Positions 43,136-55,177 of a stretch of DNA of 64,000 nucleotides are shown here, in pieces. A program made the position numbers and the translations under genes. Location of the stretch: NCBI GenBank assembly GCA_026168455.1, contig CM047425.1, positions 27,211,058 through 27,275,057 of the forward strand. The letters are read 5' to 3'. Under the pieces are notes generated by a model. That model did no database searches. It was not told where the DNA came from and saw nothing but the letters and a program-made list of their open reading frames with translations. Positions within the stretch are counted from its first letter, which is position 1. The number at the start of each line of letters is the position of its first letter. This stretch comes from Theocolax elegans. Taxonomy: Eukaryota > Arthropoda > Insecta > Hymenoptera > Cerocephalidae.

Positions 43136-44666
43136 ATGGAACTTAATTACAATGAACAAATGGAACAAATAAAAACTAGCGAACAAAACTCAGATGTTAA
43201 GAAACGTAATAATGGAATTCATTGCATTAAGTTTAATAAGGATGAATGTATTTTTCAGTTTGCAATATATGATGATGACGAACATATAAAAACATATACA
43301 TATTTTAATGAAAATAATAAGGGAACATTTGGAGTTTTGGATATTCCATTGGCCATAGATTTGCATCAAGTAGTTAAAGAAACACCTTTGGATAATATTG
43401 TTTGTAAATACTCCAATATTTGTAAGAAATCTTAAGTTACCCTTAGACACGTATCACAAACGAAAAAGCAATATGATGTTTTGAAATCTTATTTGGAAGA
43501 TGTTTGTAATTGTTCTGTGGATGTGCATTATTCTTATACTATTGTTTTATAACATTTCTGAAATGCAAAGATTTTGAAACTAATATCTACTTTAACATAA
43601 TTGTTTATGTATTTTATAACTTAACAAAAGAAAATGCTATTGAAGTAAAATTTGACTTAAATAGCTTTGATGATATTGACAATACTAACATGAAGCAGCA
43701 TTTAGAATCTTTTTTCGAATGTTTTAAAACTTTAACACTAAAAGAAGCATTTATTCAAATAATTGAACAAGATAATGCACCTATATGGAATGGAAGTTGG
43801 AAAAATATGATACAATATTAAATTTAAGTGTAAGTATTTTTAAACTAAAGACTTTAAAACGGAAAAAAAATTATTTATTCATTTACTTCTCTTTTAGGAT
43901 TTATCAGATTTTGAAAGCTCAGACGATGATATTAGCCAGATGAGCACTCCAAAAAAGAAACAAACAAAACAAGCGGTGAAGAAACCTTCATATACTAAAA
44001 TGAAAAAAGCAACAGTTAATAAATTACAAACTAACAAAAAGTCACAAGGTAAAAATGATGGCTCGACTGAACAGTATAGTCAAGGAAATTCTTAAACAAA
44101 TATGAATGTTAAACAAACACAGAAAACTAACAAGAAAAAGAAAAAAAAACTTCAAGATACAATGAGACAAACAAAACTAAACTTTACATTAGAGAAGAAT
44201 GCAAATGAAAAAAATGTTACTGGTGATAATAGTGCAATAAGCGCTACTATTCATATTGTGAATAAAAAAAGCGTAGAACAATTAAAGCAAGTCAACACAT
44301 CCAAAGGAGAATCAAATAGTGAAATGGATAAAACAGATGAAATTAATAAAGTTAATTCAAAGGTAAACCGCAAAAACAGCAATTAGCTAGCAAGCTATAG
44401 TTAATTTAAATAAGACTATTGACATGAAAAGGAAATCAATAACAAAAATAAATACCTTTAGAAGACCACATAGTATAATTAACAAACGAATCAAGCAACC
44501 TATCATAACAAGTACACCACTTCATGTGCAAACTAATAAATTATTTCAACCAACTGCAAATGATAATTTGGACATCAGTGAAATAAGTAAAAGAGAATCT
44601 GTAAATACCAATAATCATAATAGCAGTAGTAGTAGTACCAGAAACCTAAGACTTTCTCGTAATTAA
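43136..44666 (+). pseudogene. Disrupted gene of unknown function (copy 2)
   Basis: Paralogue of 27332-28864. It shares the same early globular piece, the possible intron and the Lys/Ser-rich tail. It has its own extra single-base losses, for example one A fewer near 43466 and one near 44360, which change frames. The independent lesions argue that neither copy is under coding constraint, unless they are sequencing errors in homopolymers. Confidence 0.5.
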
Positions 44667-45065
44667 AAAAATTGTATAAATTGAAAATTGTTAATATTAT
44701 TTAATTATGGTTGCAAAACACCAATATATTAAGTATATGATGGAATGTGCATCCAATAATTAAACACGCACATTATTTTTGTACAATATACAATAACATT
44801 CTAATATTTTTCATCCAAAATAATTGAATAAACAATAATTTTTTTCATAATAACATTGTAATATTTTTCATCCAAAATAATTGAATAAACAATTATTTAT
44901 TAACTTCTAAGAAAGGAAATAAGGATATTTATTTACAAAATTTTTCTTATTAAAAATAATAAATTATATTTTTTAATGTCTTTACACTTTCTTAACAAAT
45001 ATATTATATTAAAATTGTTCATCAACATTCTTCAATGAACTAATAATGCACAGTCTATTTTGTTT

Positions 45066-45621
45066 TTAACTTGTCGGAAGCACTTCATCTCTGAAGGCAA
45101 GAGCAGAAACTACTTTTTGGTGTCCTTGATATTCTCTCTTCACAGTTCCTGTTGCTATATTCCATAATCTTGCAACACCATCCGACAAAGCAGTAAAAAT
45201 GTATTGCGAATCAGCACTGAAAGCTACATCCCAAACCCATCATTTAGCTTCATTGTAGAACTTGCACCTTGAAAAAGTCTGTTGTTTTCCAAACTTTGGC
45301 AGTCTTATCTGCTGAAGTAGTAACAAGAAGTGTACTATCAGGACTAAACTTACATCTAAGTGCATATCCTCTATGTGCATTTAATTTAAGCCTAGGATTT
45401 AATTTTGTAGGTTCTTCACCGATACCACCGGTAAGTGTCCATATAAAACAATGACCTCTGTTGTTAACAGCAGCCATATAAGTCCCAACTGCATCAACTG
45501 CTATGTCTTGAATAGAAGCTTCTGCTTCAGGTATTAATTGCTCATTATGGTCTGACCTTAGATCCCACAAATGTATAACTCCACTTTTTGCTTGATACGT
45601 TTGATGACTGGGCTCCAGAAT
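45066..45621 (-). pseudogene. mLST8 (TORC subunit) terminal exon pseudogene, copy 2
   Basis: Second copy of the mLST8 WD40 exon. It keeps [20 protein letters not shown] in frame, where copy 1 has lost one base, but shares the later 2-bp frameshift and the arginine-to-TGA change. The acceptor-proximal end and the terminal EVLPTS are the same as in copy 1. The shared lesions show that the gene was dead before the duplication. Confidence 0.85.
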
Positions 45622-46061
45622 CTAAATTGTTAAATAAATAATTTTATTAACAAATAATTATATTATTTTCAACTTCTCTAAAATAATTTATTCAAATAAT
45701 TAATAAACATTTCCTAAATTTTTTTTACTATTTTTATTTAAATCTTGATACTTACAAATGTAGTAAAAATAAAAAATTTAAATAATTATTATACTGTACC
45801 TGTGAAAACTGTACCAAGAATTTGACAAACTTTTAAATTATCAACATTAAACATAACCAATAATTGTCACTGACAGGTTCTGATGCTACGCGCACGTTTC
45901 GCGGCAAATTAGATGATTGACGACCGTGTAAGATAAAAGATGACCGTTTAAGATAATAATGTAAAAATAACTAGATCACGCGTGTCTCACTCACTCTTTC
46001 GTTTTCCCCTATATTATAGCTCTGTCTCAACTTTTTTGAGTAGACATATATAAAAAAAATT

Positions 46062-49000
46062 TGGAACAAAAGTTATCTTTAATTCTTATTCCCTCCCTGG
46101 TGGAAATTCAAAAATATTTTATAGTCACCAAAGTAGTTTATAGGTATAAAATATAGAAATCATAATATTTTGTAGAAAATGTCGATTAAATACCTATTTT
46201 ATTGGTATAAAATAATTATACTATATTAAATAGCCAAAAAATAGACACAAAATATGCTATTAAATTTAACACTAGTTTTTATATCTATAAAAAAGCTATA
46301 AAAAATATTTGTAAAAATAACCTAAAATTTAATTTTTAAAATTCATAAAATTAAAAATATGTATTGTCAATATACATTTCATGTATAATTATTTACTTAA
46401 ATAAACTGTTAAAATTTGTTCTTATATATACAAACACTATTTTTAATAGGTAGAAACTAGGTATAAATAATAGCTTAAAAATAGAACTATTAAATACCTA
46501 GAAACTTTCTATATTATTTTTAAATAATTAGTTTGAATTTAAAAATTAGTATTATTTATTTATTTATTTTTAAATAAATTTATATTAGAAGAATGCCCTT
46601 TTACATATAGTAGCAAAATAATATATTATGTTTTAGGGTATAAATAAGTATTATGAAAGTATTCATATGCTTTTAAGAAATTATAATAATATAGAAAAAA
46701 TGAAGAAGATATCTCTTTGGTAGACATCGTCAAGATCAAGACCACCACTATTTAAATTAGTTAATTACTGCCTAACATCTTATGTATATAGATCAAAGAA
46801 TAAATAACAATTATTAAGATATTAATATAGGGATGATCTGTATATACAAGTTCCAAACATTTGTATATATATAAGCGTTGCGTTAGCTTAGTGGATAGAG
46901 CGTTTGCGTTTGGTGCGTGCGTTGCGGGGTTCGATTCCCGGTTAGGGCAAAAATTTTTTCAGCGTTTTTCTGCGTCAAATATATGTAATTAGTGTAAATA
47001 TATAAACTAAAACAATATAAAAATACCTATAAGTTAATTAAAAATAATAATAAGGTTCGCGAAAGAAAAATTATTTTCAATTTTTTTTTTGGTTATGTAT
47101 ATATAAATACTTTTTAATTTGTACTTATACTTTGTAAAAATACTTTTTAATCTAATTGCTCAATTTATGAGATAGGTAAATTATTTTATATTAATAAAAA
47201 ATTGTTTATAACTATAACGTAATAACGTTTAAGTAATTTATAAGCCTGAAAAATATAAGAACAAACTTATAACTATTTTATAGGTAGAAAATGCCGAATC
47301 CCAATAGACCATATTTAATGTGTTATTTAGGGACCAAAAAACGTTACACATATAGAAATAAAATAGCTATTTTTTATACCCAGAATATTGGTAGTACAGT
47401 ATAAAAAATTCCTAGTTTATCGGTAAAAAATTGTTCTTCTTTTTTCTACTTACACAATAGCTTAATTTTTTTTTATTAAGAATTTACTAAGTAAATATCC
47501 GATAAAAGAAATTTCTGCAATAGAAAGTATTGAAATCAAAACACCTTCCAAGAAGGTGTCAATATTCGCAAGTATTTTATTCCAATCACACTTTTTAAAT
47601 TGCAATCTATTAAATAAATATCTTTAATTCTTATTCCCATACTTTTTCTACTTATACAATAGCTTAAATTTTTTATTTAAAAGTAATTACGTAACTTATA
47701 ACTTATATGCACTTATAAAGTTTCTTAAGTGTGTTCCTTTTAATTTTTTTTTTATTAAGAATTTACTAAGTAAATATCCGATAAAAGAAATTTCTGCAAT
47801 AGAAAGTATTGAAATCAAAACACCTTCCAAGAAGGTGTCAATATTCGCAAGTATTTTATTCCAATCACACTTTTTAAATTGCAATCTATTAAATAAATAT
47901 CTTTTTTATATTTAAAAGTAATACGTAACTTATAACTTATATGCACTTATAAAGTTTCATAAGTGTGTTCCTTTTGACGAATAAAAAATTTGGAACAAAA
48001 GGGTCAGTAATAAAAAACAATTAGAAATTAAAAGACTCATCATTTTCTACCTATTGTTATTTTAATTGGACATTTTATATATTTTTCCATATATATTTTT
48101 CCATATATATTTTTCCATAAGTAGTTTTTGCAATAGAAAGTATTGAAACAAAGCGGTATAATCGACAAGTATTTTTTACCATACCATAAATTATTTCAAT
48201 TAAACATTTTTATTTTTATGTGTTACATAAACTCCTCAAAAAGTTTCTACAATTGAAAGTACTGAAATCAAAATGGAATCGCCAAGTATTGTATCTACGC
48301 ATCAATGTCTGGGAAGAGATTTAAAAATTTTTCGTCGTTTAAATTTGTTGAAACTTCTCTAACTTGTTTCAAGGAGTTCACATTTGAACCGTGATGATTA
48401 TTTATCAAATCCTCATTATTGCCAAGATATATATTTATTATGTCAAAATCTTCATCCATTTTCATAGTTGGAGAAATAAGTAAACAATTTTATAATATAT
48501 TTATTTACATAAAATTAACTTCTTCAAAACTAATAAAACAGAAATTTATTTATCTCATTTTATTGCTTTTAAATAAAATAATACTTGCACCACCGTTGGT
48601 TAAGTCTACTGATATGTATTTACGAACGCAAAATTTTATGTACAGTCAAGATAAAAAATAATTAGGGAATGCGAAATTTGATCGAGAATATATTTAAAAT
48701 GCAATAATATAAAAATAATGAAAAAATATTATTTGAGAGGTTAAATTAGCTGTCTTTTAATTTCAATTTGAAAATATGTATTCATTTTTTGATGTGTTAA
48801 TTAATTTATTAATGCCTGTAGCTATGTACAGACCTCATGGGAATCATTACAAGTCATTTATACAAATTTTACCTCTTATCTTATACCTTGACCTTTAGAG
48901 GGCCGGTGTTATGAAAATTTGGCAATCGCATTATTCTATAAATGTGTATCTATTTATTGATTTATATAAAAAAATTGATTTTTTTTCGCCTTTAAGCTAT

Positions 49001-50020
49001 TACAGGTCCTCTAAAGATTAAAGTATTTATAAAAGCCCTTGATACATATGATAAATATATGCAATATGCATTCTGACATTCTTAAATAAGAACCCAAATC
49101 AACGTGTGGTGCAAGTATTATTTTATTTAAAAGCAATAAAATGAGATAAATAAATTTCTGTTTTATTAGTTTTGAAGAAGTTAATTTTATGTAAATAAAT
49201 ATATTATAAAATTGTTTACTTATTTCTCCAACTATGAAAATGGATGAAGATTTTGACATAATAAATATATATCTTGGCAATAATGAGGATTTGATAAATA
49301 ATCATCACGGTTCAAATGTGAACTCCTTGAAACAAGTTAGAGAAGTTTCAACAAATTTAAACGACGAAAAATTTTTAAATCTCTTCCCAGACATTGATGC
49401 GTAGATACAATACTTGGCGATTCCATTTTGATTTCAGTACTTTCAATTGTAGAAACTTTTTGAGGAGTTTATGTAACACATAAAAATAAAAATGTTTAAT
49501 TGAAATAATTTATGGTATGGTAAAAAATACTTGTCGATTATACCGCTTTGTTTCAATACTTTCTATTGCAAAAACTACTTATGGAAAAATATATATGGAA
49601 AAATATATAAAATGTCCAATTAAAATAACAATAGGTAGAAAATGATGAGTCTTTTAATTTCTAATTGTTTTTTATTACTGACCCTTTTGTTCCAAATTTT
49701 TTATTCGTCAAAAGGAACACACTTATGAAACTTTATAAGTGCATATAAGTTATAAGTTACGTAATTACTTTTAAATATAAAAAAGATATTTATTTAATAG
49801 ATTGCAATTTAAAAAGTGTGATTGGAATAAAATACTTGCGAATATTGACACCTTCTTGGAAGGTGTTTTGATTTCAATACTTTCTATTGCAGAAATTTCT
49901 TTTATCGGATATTTACTTAGTAAATTCTTAATAAAAAAAAAATTAAGCTATTGTGTAAGTAGAAAAAAGAAGGGAATAAGAATTAAAGATAACTTTTGTT
50001 CCAAATTTTTTATTCGTCAA
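46062..50020. mobile_element. Complex foldback element (copy 2), locally rearranged
   Basis: Same element as 30252-33940, including the inserted block with the tRNA-like sequence. Copy 2 additionally has about 240 bp around 47625-47890 in which pieces of the left arm are repeated (the AAATTTCTGCAATAG-containing block occurs twice), so the locus has undergone template switching or unequal exchange since the copies separated. Confidence 0.7.
46877..46949 (+). ncRNA. tRNA-derived sequence (copy 2)
   Basis: Identical in its A-box-like and B-box parts to 31071-31143. Pol III internal promoter elements are intact but acceptor pairing is absent. Confidence 0.6.
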
Positions 50021-50054
50021 AAGGAACACACTTAAGAAACTTTATAAGTGCTAT

Positions 50055-50450
50055 ACTATTCTTTTCCAACTTTTCTGCTCGAATCAATAACAAATACCTT
50101 ATAACAGTTTGTACATGTTATTGTTATTTTACTTCCCAAACCTCTCACATCAACTTCAGAAAATTTAACTGTACCATGACAATCTGACAAACTAAAAATT
50201 CTTCTAATATTGGGAAAAGTAGTGATATATCTATAATTCTATTTTGTGTGCTACTTTCTTCAATGGTATCAGTTTTTAACTTTTTACTTGATCTGGATTG
50301 TAGCTTTGGTGTTGTGAATTCCATCGATGTTGATGAAAGTACATCGTAGTTGGTTCTCACTGATGTTGATAATTTTTTTATGAGCAGATGTACCAGGTAT
50401 TCTATTCCTTGAGTCTGGCATTTTTTTACTGCTCTTTTTTTGTATAAATT
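50055..50450 (-). pseudogene. Mutator-like transposase N-terminal relic (copy 2)
   Basis: Same motifs as 33965-34345. The upstream part stays open longer here because one T-run differs. Frame breaks before the CHG block and before the CxxC block remain. Confidence 0.45.
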
Positions 50451-51078
50451 TATAATTAATTTTTTAAAACTAATAAAATTTATAGTCAAAAATATACTTT
50501 TAATTTAAAATCCACTGAGTATTTACTAAAATAATGTAAATACTTTATCAATGCAGACAATATTTACTTCAAATAAAGCTGTACGTATTTGTGCAGTATA
50601 TTAGAGTAAAAGGAATCATTTATTTATTAACTATTAAATTTGAATCGTATGGTAAAGTAGATTTCTACTTTACCAAACTCTACGCTTGATAGTTACTTCG
50701 TTTAATATACTTGTATGTAAACGTCGAAAACCTCGCAATTATTGTTTTAGTTAAATTAAAATAAAATGTTTTTTTTTGCAAAAATAATTTTAGAGAAAAA
50801 ATGTCCATTAATGCTTACTTTATTCAATTATAACTTACGAAAAAATTTTTTTTTGTTTTTCAAATTTTGGGATAATGTTTTATATAAGAAATACTTCTAA
50901 AAAAGTTAATAAAAAAAAATCGATTTTTTGAGCAGTTAACCCAGGCTTGACCCCTTAAGGTCGTACGAAAAGACATCGAAAGGGGCCAGCAGTACTTCCA
51001 GCAGAACCTGGACAAAATTGTCAATGGGTCGGTTAAGAGTGAAAATGGACCTAAGATGGTTTTGAGAACATTCCGTCC

Positions 51079-52440
51079 TATCATTATTAAGGTGAAAAAG
51101 CTCGGACGAGCTGATACTGAAACCCCGAAATTCAACGCGACATACTATAGTCTACCGTACGTGGGTCAACAAAGGTCTAGCAGCTGATGCGCGAGGAGTC
51201 CATTACCATAAGGGGTATCGATGAAAACATCATGCTGAAGAAATGAACCCACAAACTCATAAAACAGTAATAGATTATTGGGAATTACAGCCTTAAGGAT
51301 TATGAGTTTGTGTTTTATACAATCCGAGTGAAGGGGTTAGAGTTTACGGGTTTATGGTTTCGATTTGGGGATTTATGGGTTAGGAATTTGCTAGGGAATT
51401 TGTAACACATTATTTGTAAATTACAGGTTTAGGTTTTATGGGATTCTGGGTTTAGAGTTGGGGTTTTGAATGTTTGGCGTTAGTGTTTATGAATTTCGAA
51501 AATATGGGATTGTGGTTTATGGTTTTATGATTCAGGATTCGTGGTTCGTGCTTTATATGTTTCGAATTTATGTAACTTATGAGTTTAGGTTTGTGTGTCA
51601 TAAGGATTAGCCATATTCGCCCAATATGACCCGTAAGGAGAAGCGTTAGCCTCTGAGATTGTATAGCTCAGTTCTATAAAGTCAGCCACCTAAATAATCA
51701 GCTTCCTGCTCTTTGTAGTAGGTATAAAAAATTAATATAAAATGAAACCAAGGATAGGTTGGGTTATCTATTGAGTTTAGCTTTGTAAATCTGTGTCGCA
51801 GCACTACCAGAATCATTAAAAATGGGCAATCGGTACAAACATTAAATTACCGAATATTTACAGGACCAGCAAGCGAGTCGTAACAAAATAATTATTGCTT
51901 AGCATTTATTTTTCAGGCGAGGAAGCGTCACTATCAGCGGGTGCGCAAATGTTAATTAACCATAAAATTTTTTAAAAAACTCGACTTTGAAAAAACATTA
52001 CAAAGTGTAAAATAATTTACACAACATAATTTCGAAGTCGACGTCGATTTCTAAATAAACTTATTCTGAATTAAATTGCAAAATTCCATTATATTCATTC
52101 TCCATAGTCATGATTAGCAACATTTATCTTCTTATTTCGAATAAATGAACGAAAGTTGTGGATAGTAAGAAACACCAGTTTCCGTAAAAAAACGTTTCGT
52201 TGGCTACCCTACTGAAAATGTATGCGCAATTAATAGCAACTTTTGACGCAATTTTTCGCGCCACTTTTGACGTGTCTTTACCGAGCCAAAAGTTGCGCCA
52301 TAAATGCCGCTACTATATTGAAAATTTGAAAATATTAGTTATTTATGTACCTTGGGTGAGCCTCGCGTCATTACTGTTCGAGGCGGAAAATTTCGTGGAT
52401 GGTTAGTACGTCCGCGGTCGCGAGCGCAGCGAGGCCAGGC
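51079..52440. other. Non-coding stretch with degenerate G-rich minisatellite
   Basis: No supported gene. A short frame continues from the shared sequence to about 51185. Around 51300-51600 the plus strand is a degenerate array of ggtttatgg, gggtttag and gggttagg-like words. The rest is AT-rich. A LINE fragment starts near 52446. Confidence 0.5.
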
Positions 52441-52445
52441 CAGGT

Positions 52446-53341
52446 ATTCCGTCAGGCCCTGGGGCTTTACGTACGGAAATACCCTTAGCGGCCATCCTCA
52501 GTTCGGCTTCACTAATGTCTGGCGACTCGGCTGCACCAATGGTGGCCATCAAGCCCGTCTCTGCTGCCCTTTTCCGATGTTCTGGAAACAGATGGCGGAC
52601 GACTCCGTCCAGAAAAACTGGGTCAGTGGGTGCAACAGCTCCCCCGGGGTTGATATTATTCATAACCGTTTTATACGGTCTGCCCCAGGAGTCGTGGTCC
52701 ACCTCCTCACAGAGCTCCCGCCAACACCTTCTCTTGGCAGCCTTGATGGCCACCTTGAGATCCCTCCGCTTTTGTTTGTATTCTGCGGAACGATCTTGGA
52801 ACCGCGGTGTTCCCCTCGCTCTTTGGTGCAGCCTTCTGGCACGCAGGCACTCACGTCTCTTTTCTGCGATGTCCTCACTCCACCAGATTATCGGTGGGCG
52901 GCCGCGAGGGTTAAACTTCACGGCCATAGAGGCATCGCAAGCCGCTGTTAGGGCATTCGTGAGGCCTCGTGCTTTTTCTTCGGCGGTTCCCTCCACTTTT
53001 GCCCCCTCAAGGGAGCAGAGGAACGTCTCACGATCAAACGTGGCTGGTGCCCATCTCTCTCTTGCTTCTCTTCCTGCTCTCTGTGTCCTCCCGCTGGTCA
53101 GCTGGAGCTGGTACACGAGTGCTTGGTGGTCACTACCCGTGTAACACCTCTGGAAAACCAACTGCGTGCGTCCACGCCGCCAGAGGGGGAAACGCCGAAG
53201 GCTGACTGCGTAGGCATCAGCGTCTCGGTAGGCTAAATCGCAGCAATGGGCATCGGTCGGTTGGAGAGGTGGCCGGCCGGTGTTAAGACGCAAACTCAGG
53301 ATAAACGTATCTGCGACACGAGAAGGCAGTGCGCCAAGCAA
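52446..53341 (-). pseudogene. R1-clade LINE fragment (endonuclease end and start of RT)
   Basis: The minus-strand frame has the end of an APE-type endonuclease (YTGSDHQALVYQL), the basic linker typical of R1-clade ORF2 (WWSEDIAEKRRECLRARR) and the first RT block (KAPGPDGIP), then stops matching at about 52446. Its 5' side is cut at 53341. It is therefore a fragment truncated at both ends. The arginine-rich, GC-rich coding style differs from the AT-rich R1-like element next to it, so it belongs to another family. Confidence 0.85.
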
Positions 53342-53748
53342 GGGAGGCAGTGAAAACCTATAGCTCGACGGGAAGTACTATGAATACCTGGATGTAAAGA
53401 GGGTACATCATATAAACCGGGAGGTCGGCGTTCGGATCGCCGATCGTGCACGCCCGGACCGCACGATAGTACCAGGGCCCGGGCTTTCTTCGCCAGTCAG
53501 TCGGGCTGCCCTGTAGCAGCGTGTGTAAAAATTAAACTTGCTGAGGTTGCTCCAGGTGGCACCTGGAAGGGAGGCGGCACTCGGAGGTTTAAATTGTATT
53601 TGACGAGGCCACGATACTTTCAAGGCTCACGGTCAAAGCTGTCAAACAACAACTGCTAATGGGTGATCACCGAATAACTTGCTAGAGTCTTATAGCGTCG
53701 TGTAATCAAGAGGATGCACAATGAACACACTAATAACAAACATGAGAA

Positions 53749-55080
53749 ATGTCCACTAGTAAACATAAACTAATGGTGCACAGAAATGAATCAGAAGGGG
53801 AACCCAACCCCAAAGCAACAACAGGAGCTGGTTTACCCAAGCGGAAACCAAAAGATAAAGAAACAGAAAAAGATCAGAAAAGTAACAAGCGCGGCCTGTC
53901 GTCGTCCTCGGATGAGGAGTCGAAAGAGCCAAAAAGGGCAAAGCCCGCAATGGCAACAAAAGTAATAACGAAATCAGTATCTGAGTCTTCAAGCTCGTCG
54001 GAGTCGGAAGGCACGGAAGTAGAAACCGGCAAACAAAGCAGGAAAATTGAGGTCAAAAGCTTGATAGAGGTACCAATGTATATGTTGGACCAGATAAAAA
54101 TCGTTAAGAGACACTTAACGAAGAAAGATAGCGAAAACGCACATGAGGCCTTAGACAATATGCACAGCCTAGTCTCTACACTGTTGGCGAAAGCAGCATT
54201 TTTGGAAGGACAAGTTAAAGTCCTATCTGAACAAAGGCAAAAGGCAGTAAATCAGGGTAACGTCTCGTACGCAGACGTTACCAAGAAACTAGTTGCGCCG
54301 AAAGAGACGACTAGGGCTGTTGTAATAAAGAATCCGGCTATGCACAAGCTCATCATTAAGCCGAAAAGAGCAGACAAGTTTAGAAACGAAGAGGAAATAA
54401 AATCCAAGTTTCAAGCCGAATTCCGACCAAGAGCAGAGAAGGCTCAGATCAGAAGCCTCAGGACAATTAACAAAGGTCTAATTATCGAGACGGAAAATGA
54501 AGAGTCTTTACAAAAGATTCTAAATAAACCGTCCTTGAAGGAGACCTTTGAAATGCATAGACCAACAAAACAGAAGCCGAGGATGATCATTTATGATCTT
54601 CCTAAAAATCTAAACGAGAAAGAAATAAGAGAGATAATAGTCGAGCAAAACGTTTGCTCGGCTGACGAGGCGGAAAGAGAAATTACGCCGAAATTCAAAA
54701 CAGGAAAGAGGGATACGAGCAGGACCAACTGGGTTATCGAGGTAACCCCAAAAATTAGAACTAGGTTGTTGCAAAGAAGGAGGATCTTTGTAGATTACCA
54801 ATCGTGTAAGGTACAGGACTTTGTACTAGTCTCCAGGTGCTTTAAGTGCCAGGGATTCGGTCACATCAGCAAAGTCTGCAATAACGACGTACATTGCTCG
54901 CATTGCGCCGAAAAAGGTCACTCTTTTGACAAATGTCCGAAAAAACAGGAAAATAAAAAGTGCATAAACTGCGTCAAGGCCAAAAAGAAGTCGGACCATA
55001 ATGTTCTCGACACTAAATGTCCGTGCTATACAAAAGCACTAGAACGCCTAGTAAATAACACAGATTACGGGGAGCAATAA
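53749..55080 (+). CDS. LINE ORF1 (gag-like, three zinc knuckles)
   Basis: A 443-residue RNA-binding protein. The N-terminal 120 residues are Lys/Ser/Glu-rich and low complexity. A helical segment (MLDQIKIVKRHLTKKD) and an RNA-recognition-like region (MIIYDLPKNLNEKEIREII) follow. Three C-terminal zinc knuckles are CFKCQGFGHISKVC, CSHCAEKGHSFDKC and a CINC...C variant. This is the usual plan for R1-clade ORF1 proteins, which package the RNA and assist target priming. The frame is intact and stops at TAA close to where the ORF2 reading frame begins. Confidence 0.92.
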   Translation: MSTSKHKLMVHRNESEGEPNPKATTGAGLPKRKPKDKETEKDQKSNKRGLSSSSDEESKEPKRAKPAMATKVITKSVSESSSSSESEGTEVETGKQSRKIEVKSLIEVPMYMLDQIKIVKRHLTKKDSENAHEALDNMHSLVSTLLAKAAFLEGQVKVLSEQRQKAVNQGNVSYADVTKKLVAPKETTRAVVIKNPAMHKLIIKPKRADKFRNEEEIKSKFQAEFRPRAEKAQIRSLRTINKGLIIETENEESLQKILNKPSLKETFEMHRPTKQKPRMIIYDLPKNLNEKEIREIIVEQNVCSADEAEREITPKFKTGKRDTSRTNWVIEVTPKIRTRLLQRRRIFVDYQSCKVQDFVLVSRCFKCQGFGHISKVCNNDVHCSHCAEKGHSFDKCPKKQENKKCINCVKAKKKSDHNVLDTKCPCYTKALERLVNNTDYGEQ

Positions 55081-55177
55081 ACCCTGTATTCTGATAACAC
55101 AACTTAATGCCAGACGAGCACAGCGGGTTGTACCCGAAATAAAGCAAAAAGCGTATGAAAAGGGAGTTCACGTAATT

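Larger units (their letters stand above)
41319..51078. repeat. Copy 2 of the large duplication (compact form)
   Basis: Collinear with 1-1285, the host flank 3042-3142 and 26877-34995, but without the foldback, retrocopy, Polinton and tandem duplication. The three empty sites are precise, so this copy preserves the pre-insertion state. Identity is very high with mostly homopolymer indels. It could be a recent segmental duplication or the second haplotype retained in the assembly. Confidence 0.95.
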
